Of a DNA stretch of 64,000 bases, positions 38,816-47,184 are shown in pieces. The DNA comes from Ahrensia sp. (lineage in GTDB: Bacteria; Pseudomonadota; Alphaproteobacteria; Rhizobiales; Rhizobiaceae): positions 206,023 through 270,022 of the forward strand of contig PAKZ01000032.1 in assembly GCA_002706335.1 (NCBI GenBank), written 5' to 3'. Position 1 is the first letter of the stretch. Each line of letters opens with the position of its first letter. A program made the translations under genes and the position numbers. The notes under the pieces are model-generated. The model was not told the DNA's origin and searched no databases. It saw only the letters and a program-made list of their open reading frames with translations.

Positions 38816-40550
38816 CCATCAACTCCTCTGCTGTTGCGTATCCAATGTTGCCGCGCGAATGCTCACCAGGATACCATTCTACTGTGCCATCGTTAGCGCC
38901 GGCGGTACCGTCCGGCTTGTATTCCTCCGGCTCAGGTTCCTGCATATCGCCTGGCTTCTGTGACTGAACCGACCAGTATTTGCCGTCAGGCTTTACTGAT
39001 ATCTCCGCAGTGCCGGTTAGCTCGCGTTGCCGCTCAAGCCATTCCATGACGGTAGCCGGAAACGGACGCTCGCCGCCGTGCTTTACCCAATATCGGTCCG
39101 CCTTGGATTTCGCGAAACCTTGGTGTTGGGGACACAACCACTCGCGAATGGCTGTCATGCCACACATATAAGTCACCTTGACGCTAGGCGGCTTGTCCGC
39201 CTTGCCTTCGTGGTAATCGAAGCGGCGCGACGTTACGGTGCGCCAAGTTGCGTCGCCTTGTCCGTATATCGGTGCGTCCTCCGCACTGTCCTTGATCTTC
39301 GGCGCGTCGTCGATCGGAAATTCAAAGCCGCAGTCAGGACACACACGTGCGCTGGCATGCACCAAGGATCCGCAGCCTATTCTGCCAAAGTCGTCCGGCT
39401 CCTGCGGACATATCTTGACGGGCGCCTCGCCCTCTCCGCTCCGCGCATTGGGTGGCGTAACGCAGTCGATCGGTCCGTGCTTGCGGACCACTCCTGCGAA
39501 GTCCAGAAACAGGCAGTTGTCTTTGCCAGGCGCAATGCGCAGACCGCGCCCCGCCATTTGGATGTAGAGCGAAGCGGACAGAGTCGGGCGTAAAAACGCA
39601 ACGAGATCGATTGACGGAATATTCGTGCCTGTCGTCATGACGGCGTTATTCGTCACAGCGCGTATCTTACCTGCTTTGAAGTCTGCAAGGATGCGCGCCC
39701 GCTCGTCGGCCGGCGTGTCGCCGCATACCGTTTCGCAACTATAGCCGCGGTCGCGGATTTCATCGCGCACGTGAAAGGCATGCTCGACGCCAGAGCAGAA
39801 CAGCAGCCACGACTTGCGGCCATCGCCATAGCCGACAACCTCGCTAACCACGGCGCGCGTTACATCCGCCTTGTCGACGGCGGCCTGCAGTTTGCCTTGG
39901 TTGTAATCGCCGCCAACCTTGCCGACTCCGGTAAGGTCGAATCCTGTGTGCATGCCTTTTGAAATCGGCTTGCACAGGTATCCGTCCTCGATCATTTCTC
40001 CGATTGGCTTTTCGTAGGCTATCGCGTCAAACAGCGCGCCTTCACCCTCGTGCAGTAATCCCTCCCCCATGCGGAATGGCGTAGCGGTAAGCCCGACCAA
40101 CTTAAGGTCAGGGTTGGTCTTGCGCAGACCGGCGATCAGCTTGCCGTATTGCGTTTCCGACTTCCGTGGCATCAAGTGCGCCTCGTCGACCAGAACCAAG
40201 TCGATATGGCCTATAAGCGCAGTCTTGCTGGCGATGGTCTGCACGCCGCCGAATATGATCTGCGCCCTTGCGTCGCGCCTGCCTAGCCCCGCGGAGAATA
40301 TACCGGCCGGAGCCTGCGGCCACAGTCCAAACAATTCCTGCGCGTTCTGCGCGATCAGCTCCTTGACGTGCGTAACGATAAGGATCCGCATATCCGGGTA
40401 GTTCTCGACCAGGTCTTTGACGACCGTTGCAAGAATCAAGCTCTTCCCCCCGCCGGTCGGTATCACGATAAGCGGGGATCCAGCCTCCTTGGACCAGTAT
40501 TCGTACAGCGAGTCGACCGCAGCCTGTTGGTAGTCGCGTAGCTTAAGCAC
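38796..40550 (-). CDS. SF2 DEAH helicase of the replication operon
   Basis: The 584-residue protein has Walker A PTGGGKS (31-37), DEAH (122-125), GLTATPFRMGE, and a helicase C-terminal domain ending QMAGRGLRIAPGKDNC. A zinc-finger-like CPDCGFEFP lies near residue 400, after a partly conserved CGSLVHASARVC. The C-terminal 150 residues are unusual for a bare helicase and contain VKVTYMCGMTAIREWLCP. It likely unwinds branched DNA in replication or recombination. It is distinct from the second helicase at 54.5 kb. Confidence 0.88.
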   Translation of the reverse strand: MLKLRDYQQAAVDSLYEYWSKEAGSPLIVIPTGGGKSLILATVVKDLVENYPDMRILIVTHVKELIAQNAQELFGLWPQAPAGIFSAGLGRRDARAQIIFGGVQTIASKTALIGHIDLVLVDEAHLMPRKSETQYGKLIAGLRKTNPDLKLVGLTATPFRMGEGLLHEGEGALFDAIAYEKPIGEMIEDGYLCKPISKGMHTGFDLTGVGKVGGDYNQGKLQAAVDKADVTRAVVSEVVGYGDGRKSWLLFCSGVEHAFHVRDEIRDRGYSCETVCGDTPADERARILADFKAGKIRAVTNNAVMTTGTNIPSIDLVAFLRPTLSASLYIQMAGRGLRIAPGKDNCLFLDFAGVVRKHGPIDCVTPPNARSGEGEAPVKICPQEPDDFGRIGCGSLVHASARVCPDCGFEFPIDDAPKIKDSAEDAPIYGQGDATWRTVTSRRFDYHEGKADKPPSVKVTYMCGMTAIREWLCPQHQGFAKSKADRYWVKHGGERPFPATVMEWLERQRELTGTAEISVKPDGKYWSVQSQKPGDMQEPEPEEYKPDGTAGANDGTVEWYPGEHSRGNIGYATAEELMDDEIPF

Positions 40551-40887
40551 CGCATATCTCCCGTTTCAGTTTCAGTCTGTCGCTGACCGTGTAGCCGTGG
40601 CCGTAAATGTTGCGAATGGTGTATCCGTGCGGCTTTAGTTTGCGCTTAGCGTTGTGCAGTTGAACGCGCACTGTGCCGTTTGATTTTGATCCGGCCGCCA
40701 TCCTAAGCGACTCAACGGACGCCAATTCACGGAACGCCAGCCGACACACGATAGCGTTTTCCGCTGGTGTCAAACCCCACTCCAGCGGTGCGCGCTTGCC
40801 GCGATCGGCTTCCGCCACCTGCGTTAACCGCTCGACTTCTGTCTCGAGCTCAACAATACGCCGCTCGTAATACGCTGTGGGTTTCAC
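40543..40887 (-). CDS. Winged-helix DNA-binding protein
   Basis: The 114-residue product starts with a coiled coil (ERRIVELETEVERLTQVAEA), and then has an OmpR/PhoB-type winged helix: LTPAENAIVCRLAFRE, SNGTVRVQLHNAKRKLKPHG, YTIRNIYGHGYTVSD. It lacks a receiver domain. Likely a phage transcription regulator of the early operon. It overlaps the helicase start by 8 bases. Confidence 0.8.
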   Translation of the reverse strand: MKPTAYYERRIVELETEVERLTQVAEADRGKRAPLEWGLTPAENAIVCRLAFRELASVESLRMAAGSKSNGTVRVQLHNAKRKLKPHGYTIRNIYGHGYTVSDRLKLKREICGA

Positions 40888-41234
40888 TTGGTTGTCGCCT
40901 CCCCGTCAAGTTCAATCCATATCTTGCGAACTGCATCTGGAACCAACGCGGCTCTCTCTTTTGGCATGTGCATCATATGGCAGTCGCGCTCAGGCCATCC
41001 GGTAGCCCAAGACAACGCGCGGTATGCCTCGCCGCGAGATAAGCGCCCGGAAAGCCATAGTCTATCAAGCGCGGCATGCGCCTTCTTTCTAAATTCGTGC
41101 GTGTCTGCGTCTGCTAGAGGCTTATTGCCCCAAGACCACAATCCGCAACAATCATGGCGCAACCCGTATGCCGTCATGCTCCTAGTTGCGCGCTCGCCGC
41201 ATATCGGGCAGATCGGCCTAGGTTTTTTACTCAC
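40884..41234 (-). CDS. DUF3268-like zinc-finger protein
   Basis: GTG at 41234 has GGAGG 6 bases upstream. The 116-residue product has CPICGERATRSMTAYGLRHD, CCGLWSWGN, and RLSRGEAYRALSWATGWPE, the pattern of DUF3268 zinc-finger proteins. Role unknown, probably DNA-binding. Confidence 0.72.
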   Translation of the reverse strand: MSKKPRPICPICGERATRSMTAYGLRHDCCGLWSWGNKPLADADTHEFRKKAHAALDRLWLSGRLSRGEAYRALSWATGWPERDCHMMHMPKERAALVPDAVRKIWIELDGEATTK

Positions 41235-42171
41235 TACGCGCCTCCACATTACCACCACCGTCGACCCACTCGCTGCCGTTGCGCAGCGTGTAAGTCACTG
41301 TTTCGTTTTCCTCGTCGCTGTCGACTAGCGTTCCCGGCACCAAGCCAGGTAGAAACAAATGCGCCGGACAGCCCGCTTTTTGCTCGTCGATCGACAGCGG
41401 CTTTGACCACCTTGCGCACGACCAGTGCGCGTCTCCCGACATTTCAGGCGTACTGTGCAAGCACGACCGACACGTCGGGCGCGGCCATGCGTCTTCATGG
41501 CAAACCGCCTTGTGCTTGCAGAACAGGCAGGGCGGAATATCGGGCTTATCGCTGATGCGCGATGGCGGCTCGTTAAGTCCAATTATGCGTTCAGCTCGAG
41601 CGATCTGGCGCAAGCAGTAGGATGCGTCGTATTCGATCCGCTCGGCGTAGCGCGCGTCGTCATTCTTGTTGACGACAAGGTACAGCGCGCGGCTTAGTCC
41701 AAAGGCGTGCATTCCAATTTGACATTGTCCGTAATGCAGCGGCTTCGCCTTTTCGCAGCCGAGCTTTACGATATCCTTGAAGCTCTTTTCGTTTGAAGAT
41801 TTGAACTCGCATAGGTGTTCCGTCTTTGGCGCTTCTGGTATACCTATAGCCTTGCCGTCGCACTTGCCGCGAATATGCCCGCCGGCAAGCCTGATGCGGT
41901 CCTGCTGCCCCCACACGTCGACGCCAATGCGCTCCAGGTCGCTAACCAGCACTTCTTCCCAACGGTCGCCCGTCCGGAAGATTGAAAGCTTGCGCCCCTC
42001 TATAGCCTCCGGCGCGCTTGCCCACCGCAGGTTATACCAAAGGTATCGGTCGCATTCGTGGCCGATCTCGCCGACGCTAATGCCAAGCGAGTCGTAATGC
42101 TCGTTTGCATCTTCGTAAGCTTGATAGATGGCGCGAACGGTTGACGCGGTTGGCTTTGGGATTGGTGGCAT
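41227..42171 (-). CDS. Cas4/RecB-like PD-(D/E)XK nuclease
   Basis: The 314-residue protein has HECDRYLWYNLRW with the first cluster Cys, GKCDGKAIGI with Asp, HLCEFKSSNEKSF with the E-x-K pair, and PCLFCKHKAVCHED with three Cys, the layout of iron-sulfur Cas4/AddB-type exonucleases. Likely resects DNA ends for the recombination system (Sak4, DUF669). A further cysteine-rich piece (PTCRSCLHSTPEM) follows. Confidence 0.8.
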   Translation of the reverse strand: MPPIPKPTASTVRAIYQAYEDANEHYDSLGISVGEIGHECDRYLWYNLRWASAPEAIEGRKLSIFRTGDRWEEVLVSDLERIGVDVWGQQDRIRLAGGHIRGKCDGKAIGIPEAPKTEHLCEFKSSNEKSFKDIVKLGCEKAKPLHYGQCQIGMHAFGLSRALYLVVNKNDDARYAERIEYDASYCLRQIARAERIIGLNEPPSRISDKPDIPPCLFCKHKAVCHEDAWPRPTCRSCLHSTPEMSGDAHWSCARWSKPLSIDEQKAGCPAHLFLPGLVPGTLVDSDEENETVTYTLRNGSEWVDGGGNVEARSE

Positions 42172-42437
42172 TAGGAGACCGGATCACACATTAAGGCGTA
42201 GTCTGCCGGGAACTGCTCGCGGTCGCCCATCGCGTTTTCGAAGCCAATATCCTTCGCGTGCGTGAGAAGCGCTGCCAGCCATGTAACCGGCAATTCCTGC
42301 CTTACCGTAATAACGCAGGAGTGTCCGACTTCAATGTCAACGATTCCCTCCCTGTCTGTTTTATCAATGCGAACGAACGAACCGCCTCGCGCTCCGTCGA
42401 CCTCAAGGCTTGTCGGAATCTGTGATCGTTTAGTCAT
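42171..42437 (-). CDS. 88-residue hypothetical protein
   Basis: The product (MTKRSQIPTSLEVDGARGGS) carries VDIEVGHSCVITVRQELPVT. No family recognised. The stop overlaps the nuclease start (TAATG), and the start overlaps the upstream gene by 4 bases. Confidence 0.6.
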   Translation of the reverse strand: MTKRSQIPTSLEVDGARGGSFVRIDKTDREGIVDIEVGHSCVITVRQELPVTWLAALLTHAKDIGFENAMGDREQFPADYALMCDPVS

Positions 42438-42691
42438 TCCGGAAACATCTCCAATGTGTCAGGGCAACGCGGTATAGGCATCGGCTTGCTAGCGTCGCGA
42501 AACGCGGTGCAAGTCGGCTTGTCATCGCGGTAAATCCATTCGTCTGGCTGGTCGCCGCAGTGCGCCTTCGAAAGCAACGCGCAATAAACGTCGTTGTCGT
42601 AATCGTCGTGGTGGCAATCCGCGCACCACTGACTTTCGAACCAATCGCCTTCCGTGCCGTTTGACGGCATGTATGGTCTAGGTTTTGTCAT
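42434..42691 (-). CDS. Cys-rich 85-residue protein
   Basis: The acidic product has WCADCHHDDYDNDVYCALLS and further Cys at AHCGDQ and PTCTAF, giving a likely zinc site. Proteins of this layout are seen in the early regions of rhizobial phages. GGAGG precedes ATG at 42691. Function unknown. Confidence 0.65.
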   Translation of the reverse strand: MTKPRPYMPSNGTEGDWFESQWCADCHHDDYDNDVYCALLSKAHCGDQPDEWIYRDDKPTCTAFRDASKPMPIPRCPDTLEMFPE

Positions 42692-42839
42692 CGGTTAACC
42701 TCCTTGCCGCCCGGTTGCACTCGCGTGCAACACGGCGTAGGTTGTCGCGCAGGTAGTCCTCTTTGACGAGCGCGACAGCGGCCTCGCTAAGCCAATGCGA
42801 CGCTACCTCTAGCTGCGTTGCTGCTTCCTTGTTTGTCAT
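42678..42839 (-). CDS. 53-residue helical protein
   Basis: ATG at 42839 lies 5 bases after the clamp gene stop. The product (MTNKEAATQLEVASHWLSEA) is a helical, basic protein ending in CNRAARRLTDDKT. It overlaps the next gene by 14 bases. No family recognised. Confidence 0.6.
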   Translation of the reverse strand: MTNKEAATQLEVASHWLSEAAVALVKEDYLRDNLRRVARECNRAARRLTDDKT

Positions 42840-42843
42840 CGCC

Positions 42844-43902
42844 CTACACCCGCATAGGCATAATTACGATGCGCTGCGACGGCGCCTTGTCGCTGGTAAG
42901 CAACGCAGGCGATCCGCCGTCAGCAACCGCCATGTTGACGTCGCCTGGCGGAAGCGCGCCAAGCACGTCAACGACGTACCGGCTGTTGAAGCCTATGTTG
43001 ACTTCCTCGCCGCTGTAATCGACTGACACGCTGTCGGTTCCTTCCGCATCACCGCGCACCGTAAGGTCGCATACGCCTTCCGTGATCGTCATCTTGACGG
43101 CGCGTCCGCGCTCGTTGGACGCCAGCGCAACGCGGTCCGCGGCATCTCGCATCGTAGCGTTGTCAAAGACGATATTCTTGTCGTTGCCGGATGGAATGAC
43201 GCGCTGGTAATCCGGAAATACACAGTCGATCAGCTTGCTAAGGATTGTCGTCTTGCCGTCCGTAATGCGGATTTTGGCGTCGCTGATATCGACAGTAACC
43301 TCTCCCTTCGGCAGCAGGTTGACCGTCTTCGTCGGAATGATGATGCCCTCGAAAACAGCGGTCGGCTGCTCATGCGGCACGTCGACAGAATTAGCGGAAA
43401 GCCTGTGGCCGTCCGTGGCGACCGCGACAAGCTTGCCGTCGACCGGATGCATATAGATGCCATTCAGGTAATAGCGCGCGTCTTCGACCGACATGGCGAA
43501 CGCTACCGGCGCAAAAAGAGCGGCAAGATCCAGCGCCAGTGTAGCGCCGAACTTGCCCCCATCCATTGTAGGGAAGTCGCCTACCGGAATAGTCTGCATC
43601 TTGAAGCGGCTGCGGCCTGACTTGATTACTGCATCGTCGCCGTCAGCCTCGATTGTGACCTCGTCGCCCTTGAACTTGCCTACTGCGCCGGCGAGCATTC
43701 TGGCGTCGATGCAACCGATATAGTCGCCTTCCGCTTCGATCGATCCGCTGATCTCCAAGTCAAGGTCGGTAGCGGTTACGGTTAGCGCGCCGCCAGACGC
43801 TTCAAGCCGAAGCGTACCGAGCACTGGAATGGTGTTTCTGCTATTGACGGCCTTCACGACTTGCTGTAAAAGGCGCGCGAAATCGTTGCGTGCAATGCGC
43901 AT
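42844..43902 (-). CDS. dnaN: DNA polymerase III sliding clamp (beta subunit)
   Basis: The 352-residue protein is full length and follows DnaN through three domains: FARLLQQVVKAVNSRNTIPV at the N-terminus, MQTIPVGDFPTMDG, VATDGHRLS, and a C-terminal end IVIMPMRV corresponding to the MPMR motif of beta clamps. A phage-borne clamp would load with the host clamp loader and recruit host polymerase to phage DNA. No phage polymerase is encoded in the window. Three AACCACCAC-type copies lie 21-72 bases upstream. Confidence 0.92.
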   Translation of the reverse strand: MRIARNDFARLLQQVVKAVNSRNTIPVLGTLRLEASGGALTVTATDLDLEISGSIEAEGDYIGCIDARMLAGAVGKFKGDEVTIEADGDDAVIKSGRSRFKMQTIPVGDFPTMDGGKFGATLALDLAALFAPVAFAMSVEDARYYLNGIYMHPVDGKLVAVATDGHRLSANSVDVPHEQPTAVFEGIIIPTKTVNLLPKGEVTVDISDAKIRITDGKTTILSKLIDCVFPDYQRVIPSGNDKNIVFDNATMRDAADRVALASNERGRAVKMTITEGVCDLTVRGDAEGTDSVSVDYSGEEVNIGFNSRYVVDVLGALPPGDVNMAVADGGSPALLTSDKAPSQRIVIMPMRV

Positions 43903-43992
43903 CGGTTACTCCTCGACGGGTTCTGTGGTGGTTCTCGTTGTGGTGGTATATAGGCGGCGGGTTCCGTGGTGGTTCCCGCCGCTTTTTATTTG

Positions 43993-44160
43993 CTAGCCAA
44001 AGAATCCGCCCCAATAGAGCAGCGGCAGGACAATAGTTGTCGCGATGATTGAATCCATGACATTGTATGGATCGCGCACCTGACCGTGCTTGGCGATGGA
44101 TACACCAAGGCTAAGCGCGACAAGCAGCAGGTAGATGATTTGCGGCCATCCTAGTGTCAT
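43993..44160 (-). CDS. 55-residue two-helix membrane protein
   Basis: ATG at 44160 follows the DUF669 gene (stop 44165-44163) by two bases, with GGGGGTGAG upstream. The product (MTLGWPQIIYLLLVALSLGV) continues with KHGQVRDPYNVMDSIIATTI and LPLLYWGGFFG. Small proteins with KHG and a final LLYWGGFF are common in phages. Function unknown. Confidence 0.7.
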   Translation of the reverse strand: MTLGWPQIIYLLLVALSLGVSIAKHGQVRDPYNVMDSIIATTIVLPLLYWGGFFG

Positions 44161-44162
44161 AC

Positions 44163-44741
44163 TCACCCCCACGGCCGCTTTTTCTGACCGCTGGCGGCGG
44201 CTGGCTTGTTGTCGTTGCTTGCCGCCTGGCGGTTGTCTTTGGCGGGCGCCGCTTTCGGCTGGTTGTCGTCGATCGCAGGTTCCGGCACGTTACCTTCGTC
44301 GGGGAAGTAGTAGCGTTTGATTTCAGCGCGCGCCGGGTAGGCCGGGTTTCCGTTGGCGTCTTTTTCCTTCGACGGCTTGCCGAGTTTTACGGTCGCTGTG
44401 AACGCGCGGAAGTGCAGTTCTTCGGAATCGTCGACCTCGGCGATTTCGACGGCGCGGCAAAGCGCGGCGAACTGCTTCTGACCGATTTCCTGCGCCTGCG
44501 AGCTTTCGTGCTCAAGGTTGTAATTATTGAAGAGCTTCCGGCCTTCGTATTCAGCCGGCTCGAGCACGTTAAACGTGGTCTTCAGTAGCGTGTTGGTGCC
44601 GTTGCCGTTCTTGCGCGGGTTTTCCTTGATTTCCGACGCTTCCATTTCGAGCCGGTAGATGCCGTTCGGGAGTTCCGGGTAGTCGTCGCGCTGCTCCGTG
44701 TCGTGTTCGGTAGCGTTAAATTTCGAGCCGAGTTGTGCCAT
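44163..44741 (-). CDS. DUF669 protein (ssDNA-binding-like)
   Basis: The 192-residue protein has ELPNGIYRLEMEASEIKENP, TLLKTTFNVLEPAEYEGRKL and FRAFTATVKLGKPSKEKD, the DUF669 pattern. A low-complexity tail ends in KKRPWG. DUF669 proteins usually sit beside recombinases and are thought to bind single-stranded DNA, fitting the Sak4 neighbour. AACCACCACA abuts the ATG (44742-44751), with another copy at 44759-44767. Confidence 0.82.
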   Translation of the reverse strand: MAQLGSKFNATEHDTEQRDDYPELPNGIYRLEMEASEIKENPRKNGNGTNTLLKTTFNVLEPAEYEGRKLFNNYNLEHESSQAQEIGQKQFAALCRAVEIAEVDDSEELHFRAFTATVKLGKPSKEKDANGNPAYPARAEIKRYYFPDEGNVPEPAIDDNQPKAAPAKDNRQAASNDNKPAAASGQKKRPWG

Positions 44742-44766
44742 TGTGGTGGTTGCCTTTCGTGGTGGT

Positions 44767-44976
44767 TTAGGTGGTGGCTGGCTTGCCGAGGAGGTAACGG
44801 CTGTTCGATGTGGTGATGATGTCGCCCTCCTTGCCTGGCTTTGATTTATTCAGGCTAGTGCGAACGACTGATCCGTCAGCGAACCTTTCTTTTTTGTCGC
44901 CGTAAATGGCACCAAAGTAATATCCATGTGCGAATGACCATCGCTCAAGCGTTGCTGTGTACTCGCTGTCTGCCAT
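44767..44976 (-). CDS. 69-residue hypothetical protein
   Basis: ATG at 44976 overlaps the upstream stop by one base (TGATG). The product (MADSEYTATLERWSFAHGYY) is aromatic-rich with DGSVVRTSLNKSKPGKEG. No family recognised. The 3' end overlaps the AACCACC repeats of the next gene. Confidence 0.6.
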   Translation of the reverse strand: MADSEYTATLERWSFAHGYYFGAIYGDKKERFADGSVVRTSLNKSKPGKEGDIITTSNSRYLLGKPATT

Positions 44977-45155
44977 CAAACCACCTCCTTCACGAAAGCA
45001 TCAAGCGCTGCGCAGAATTCCTTTGCCTCTTTGATAGGAATCCAGACTATATCGTTGCCCTGTTCGATTTCAATGACATTTTCCCCATCCTTCAGAAGCA
45101 TCTTGACTTCCGTATCGTCGTCGAACTTGATTGTCGGATTGTTTATTACACGCAT
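44976..45155 (-). CDS. 59-residue hypothetical protein
   Basis: ATG at 45155 overlaps the Sak4 stop (TGATG). The product (MRVINNPTIKFDDDTEVKML) carries a beta-hairpin-like acidic segment and a helix. No family recognised. Confidence 0.6.
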   Translation of the reverse strand: MRVINNPTIKFDDDTEVKMLLKDGENVIEIEQGNDIVWIPIKEAKEFCAALDAFVKEVV

Positions 45156-45952
45156 CAAGCAGCCTCCTTCTTTCCAGCCTTGCCGTTGTCGTTAGCTGCG
45201 GGCGACCAGTATTTCGCCAGCGCATTGAAGCCTTCGCCCCTCTTGTATGAGATCGAATCCGGGAGGGAGTAGCGGTTCTTAGCCATGAATCCAGCCCCTT
45301 CCGATAGGTGTATCTGTCGCTCCTTACCGCCTTCGGCGTGCGTGACCTTCTTGTTGTGACCCACTTCTTTTTCTTTCAGGCTGACGCGGTAGTTCATGAA
45401 TGCAACGATATCTGCCTGCTCCCTGACAAGCGCATTAGCCCTTTTATGCAACTTCGGAACGTATCGACTGTAAGGGTCGGTCGTTGGCGAATCGAACCGG
45501 ATGATTTCCGGGTGCGCCAACATCACGACGTGCATGCCAGACTTCTTGAGCGCGGCGAGCGCACCAAGAAACTCGCGCCACTCGCTGTCAGCCTCTACGT
45601 AGCCGCGGCCGTAACCAGGCTCCTCGATCGACTGGACCCCCAACCGCGCGCATGTCGCGTCCCATACAAGATTCTCAAGTCCGTCCAGGCTGTCGATGAT
45701 CACGGTCTTGAATTCATGTTCTTCGGTCAGCAACTCGCCGAACACGTCAAGCAGTGCATCGAACGATTCGATATCTCCTGGCGTCGGCAACTCAAAATCG
45801 CTTGGCGTGCTTTCGCCTTCCGTTGGTAGGTAGATCGGCGACGGCCACTCTCCGGCGAGTGTTGTCTTGCCGATGCCATCGACGCCGTAAATCAGCGTTA
45901 TAGGCGGGTTGCCAGATTTGCTGGGTTTCAGTGATGAAATTGAAAGTGCCAT
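45155..45952 (-). CDS. Sak4-like RecA-type ATPase (single-strand annealing type)
   Basis: ATG at 45952 overlaps the upstream stop (TAATG). The 265-residue protein has Walker A LIYGVDGIGKTTLAGEW (Lys29), Walker B TVIIDSLDGLENL, and MHVVMLAHPE, as in Sak4 and related AAA phage proteins. It pairs with the DUF669 protein and the Cas4-like nuclease as a recombination set. Confidence 0.85.
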   Translation of the reverse strand: MALSISSLKPSKSGNPPITLIYGVDGIGKTTLAGEWPSPIYLPTEGESTPSDFELPTPGDIESFDALLDVFGELLTEEHEFKTVIIDSLDGLENLVWDATCARLGVQSIEEPGYGRGYVEADSEWREFLGALAALKKSGMHVVMLAHPEIIRFDSPTTDPYSRYVPKLHKRANALVREQADIVAFMNYRVSLKEKEVGHNKKVTHAEGGKERQIHLSEGAGFMAKNRYSLPDSISYKRGEGFNALAKYWSPAANDNGKAGKKEAA

Positions 45953-46074
45953 TACGTAAACAGGCTCCGTACTATGATGATTGCGGCGATTGCGATTAGC
46001 GCGAAGATGAACGGCTTCCACGGTCCGCCTGGTATGCTAATCGGTTTGTCAAAGAAGGCGTCGTATGGTTGCAT
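45952..46074 (-). CDS. 40-residue membrane protein
   Basis: ATG at 46074 overlaps the previous stop (TAATG), and its own stop overlaps the Sak4 start. The product (MQPYDAFFDKPISIPGGPWK) ends with a single membrane helix (PFIFALIAIAAIIIVRSLF). Function unknown. Confidence 0.6.
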   Translation of the reverse strand: MQPYDAFFDKPISIPGGPWKPFIFALIAIAAIIIVRSLFT

Positions 46075-46265
46075 TACCAGACACCAAACCAGACGCCCCA
46101 TCCGTGGACTACGGCGACGGGTGCGAAGATGGCACCGGCAATAAGGAAACCCCATGCGCCTGCTGTAAAGCACACGTAAAGATGCGTGAACCACGCCGGG
46201 ATTGCAGATAGCGCGAGTAATGCGGCCGGTATTGCGCAGCCGGCTGGTACGTCGTTGTGGGTCAT
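46074..46265 (-). CDS. 63-residue membrane protein
   Basis: ATG at 46265 overlaps the previous stop (ATGA). The product has two membrane segments (CAIPAALLALSAIPAWFTHL and AGAWGFLIAGAIFAPVAVVH). It is part of a group of three small membrane proteins in the early operon. Function unknown. Confidence 0.63.
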   Translation of the reverse strand: MTHNDVPAGCAIPAALLALSAIPAWFTHLYVCFTAGAWGFLIAGAIFAPVAVVHGWGVWFGVW

Positions 46266-46618
46266 TCGGCAATCTCCTCGCGCAGGCGCTTCTTGATAAG
46301 CGTCTTAACGTCGCCCATCATTTCCTGCGCGTCCGGCGTCTGCATAACCGCCTCGCCTGCCTCACTTGCTGCGATCATATAGACAGTGCTTGAAGACGGG
46401 ATTGCGCATGCTGCAAGTGCCGCCAAAGCAGGCACCCAAAGAAACCGGAACATGCGCGGCCCGCGGTTTGGCGAAATGCGGTTGGCGTCGTCATGCACTG
46501 CAGTAGCCGCTGATACAGAGACAACCGCAAACGCAGATAGAATGGCAATCGCCAATAAAAATCCACCAAGCCTTGCCGACACCTCCGCCGCGTACAATAG
46601 CCATGATAACGTATTCAT
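46262..46618 (-). CDS. 118-residue membrane protein
   Basis: The product has membrane segments at about residues 16-38 (LGGFLLAIAILSAFAVVSVS) and 57-73 (FLWVPALAALAACAIPSSS), the second with a lipobox-like LAAC, and a charged C-terminal helix. ATG overlaps the previous stop (TAATG). Function unknown. Confidence 0.63.
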   Translation of the reverse strand: MNTLSWLLYAAEVSARLGGFLLAIAILSAFAVVSVSAATAVHDDANRISPNRGPRMFRFLWVPALAALAACAIPSSSTVYMIAASEAGEAVMQTPDAQEMMGDVKTLIKKRLREEIAE

Positions 46619-46953
46619 TATGCTGCTTCCTTCATCGTTTTCAGAATGCCGACCATCGGCCTCGGCTCTGGATAATCGTTTGGAAATGCCCGCCTACGCG
46701 CCGCGCTATGCATGAATTCAGGCGCGCGCTGTTCGCTAACCTTGGCCATTGCAACCGCTCCAGCGGCGCGACGTCTGTCGCCGCGCGTTCTTCCCTGTGC
46801 ATCAACCGCAGGCTCCATAGGCGGCGTGCAAAAGCCGCGCCCTCCTGTCATCGCGGCAAGCGTCTCGCGCCGCCGATCGATGTTGACGGCTGGCGACCCT
46901 AGTTTTGTGTCGGCACCGTATTCGTCCTGCAGTACTTTCTGGAAGGCTTTCAT
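46618..46953 (-). CDS. 111-residue basic hypothetical protein
   Basis: The product starts with a helix (MKAFQKVLQDEYGADTKLGS) and has a basic middle rich in Arg (RRRETLAAM, TRGDRRRAAG). It is probably a nucleic-acid or protein-binding small phage protein. ATG overlaps the previous stop (ATGA). Confidence 0.6.
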   Translation of the reverse strand: MKAFQKVLQDEYGADTKLGSPAVNIDRRRETLAAMTGGRGFCTPPMEPAVDAQGRTRGDRRRAAGAVAMAKVSEQRAPEFMHSAARRRAFPNDYPEPRPMVGILKTMKEAA

Positions 46954-47129
46954 TTCGCGTTGCTCCTTGCGTGCCGTTCTGCCTCGCGCGCACTGCTTCG
47001 CGGATACGACTTGCCGGTTGCTGTAAACGGTTCGTAGCGCGACTCCGGATATTTGCGTCCGGCATCTTCTGCAGCGCGCACTTTCGCTTCGTGGCGTGCC
47101 GTTGCGCGCCGTACCTGTCTCGATTCCAT
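46950..47129 (-). CDS. 59-residue basic protein
   Basis: ATG at 47129. The product (MESRQVRRATARHEAKVRAA) is highly basic and helical, ending in EAERHARSNAK. The stop overlaps the next start (ATGA). No family recognised. Confidence 0.58.
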   Translation of the reverse strand: MESRQVRRATARHEAKVRAAEDAGRKYPESRYEPFTATGKSYPRSSAREAERHARSNAK

Positions 47130-47184
47130 GTCGCGTATCCTTTACCGCCTGCGCTTTGGCACAGGCGGCGTTGCGGTGTTGTGG

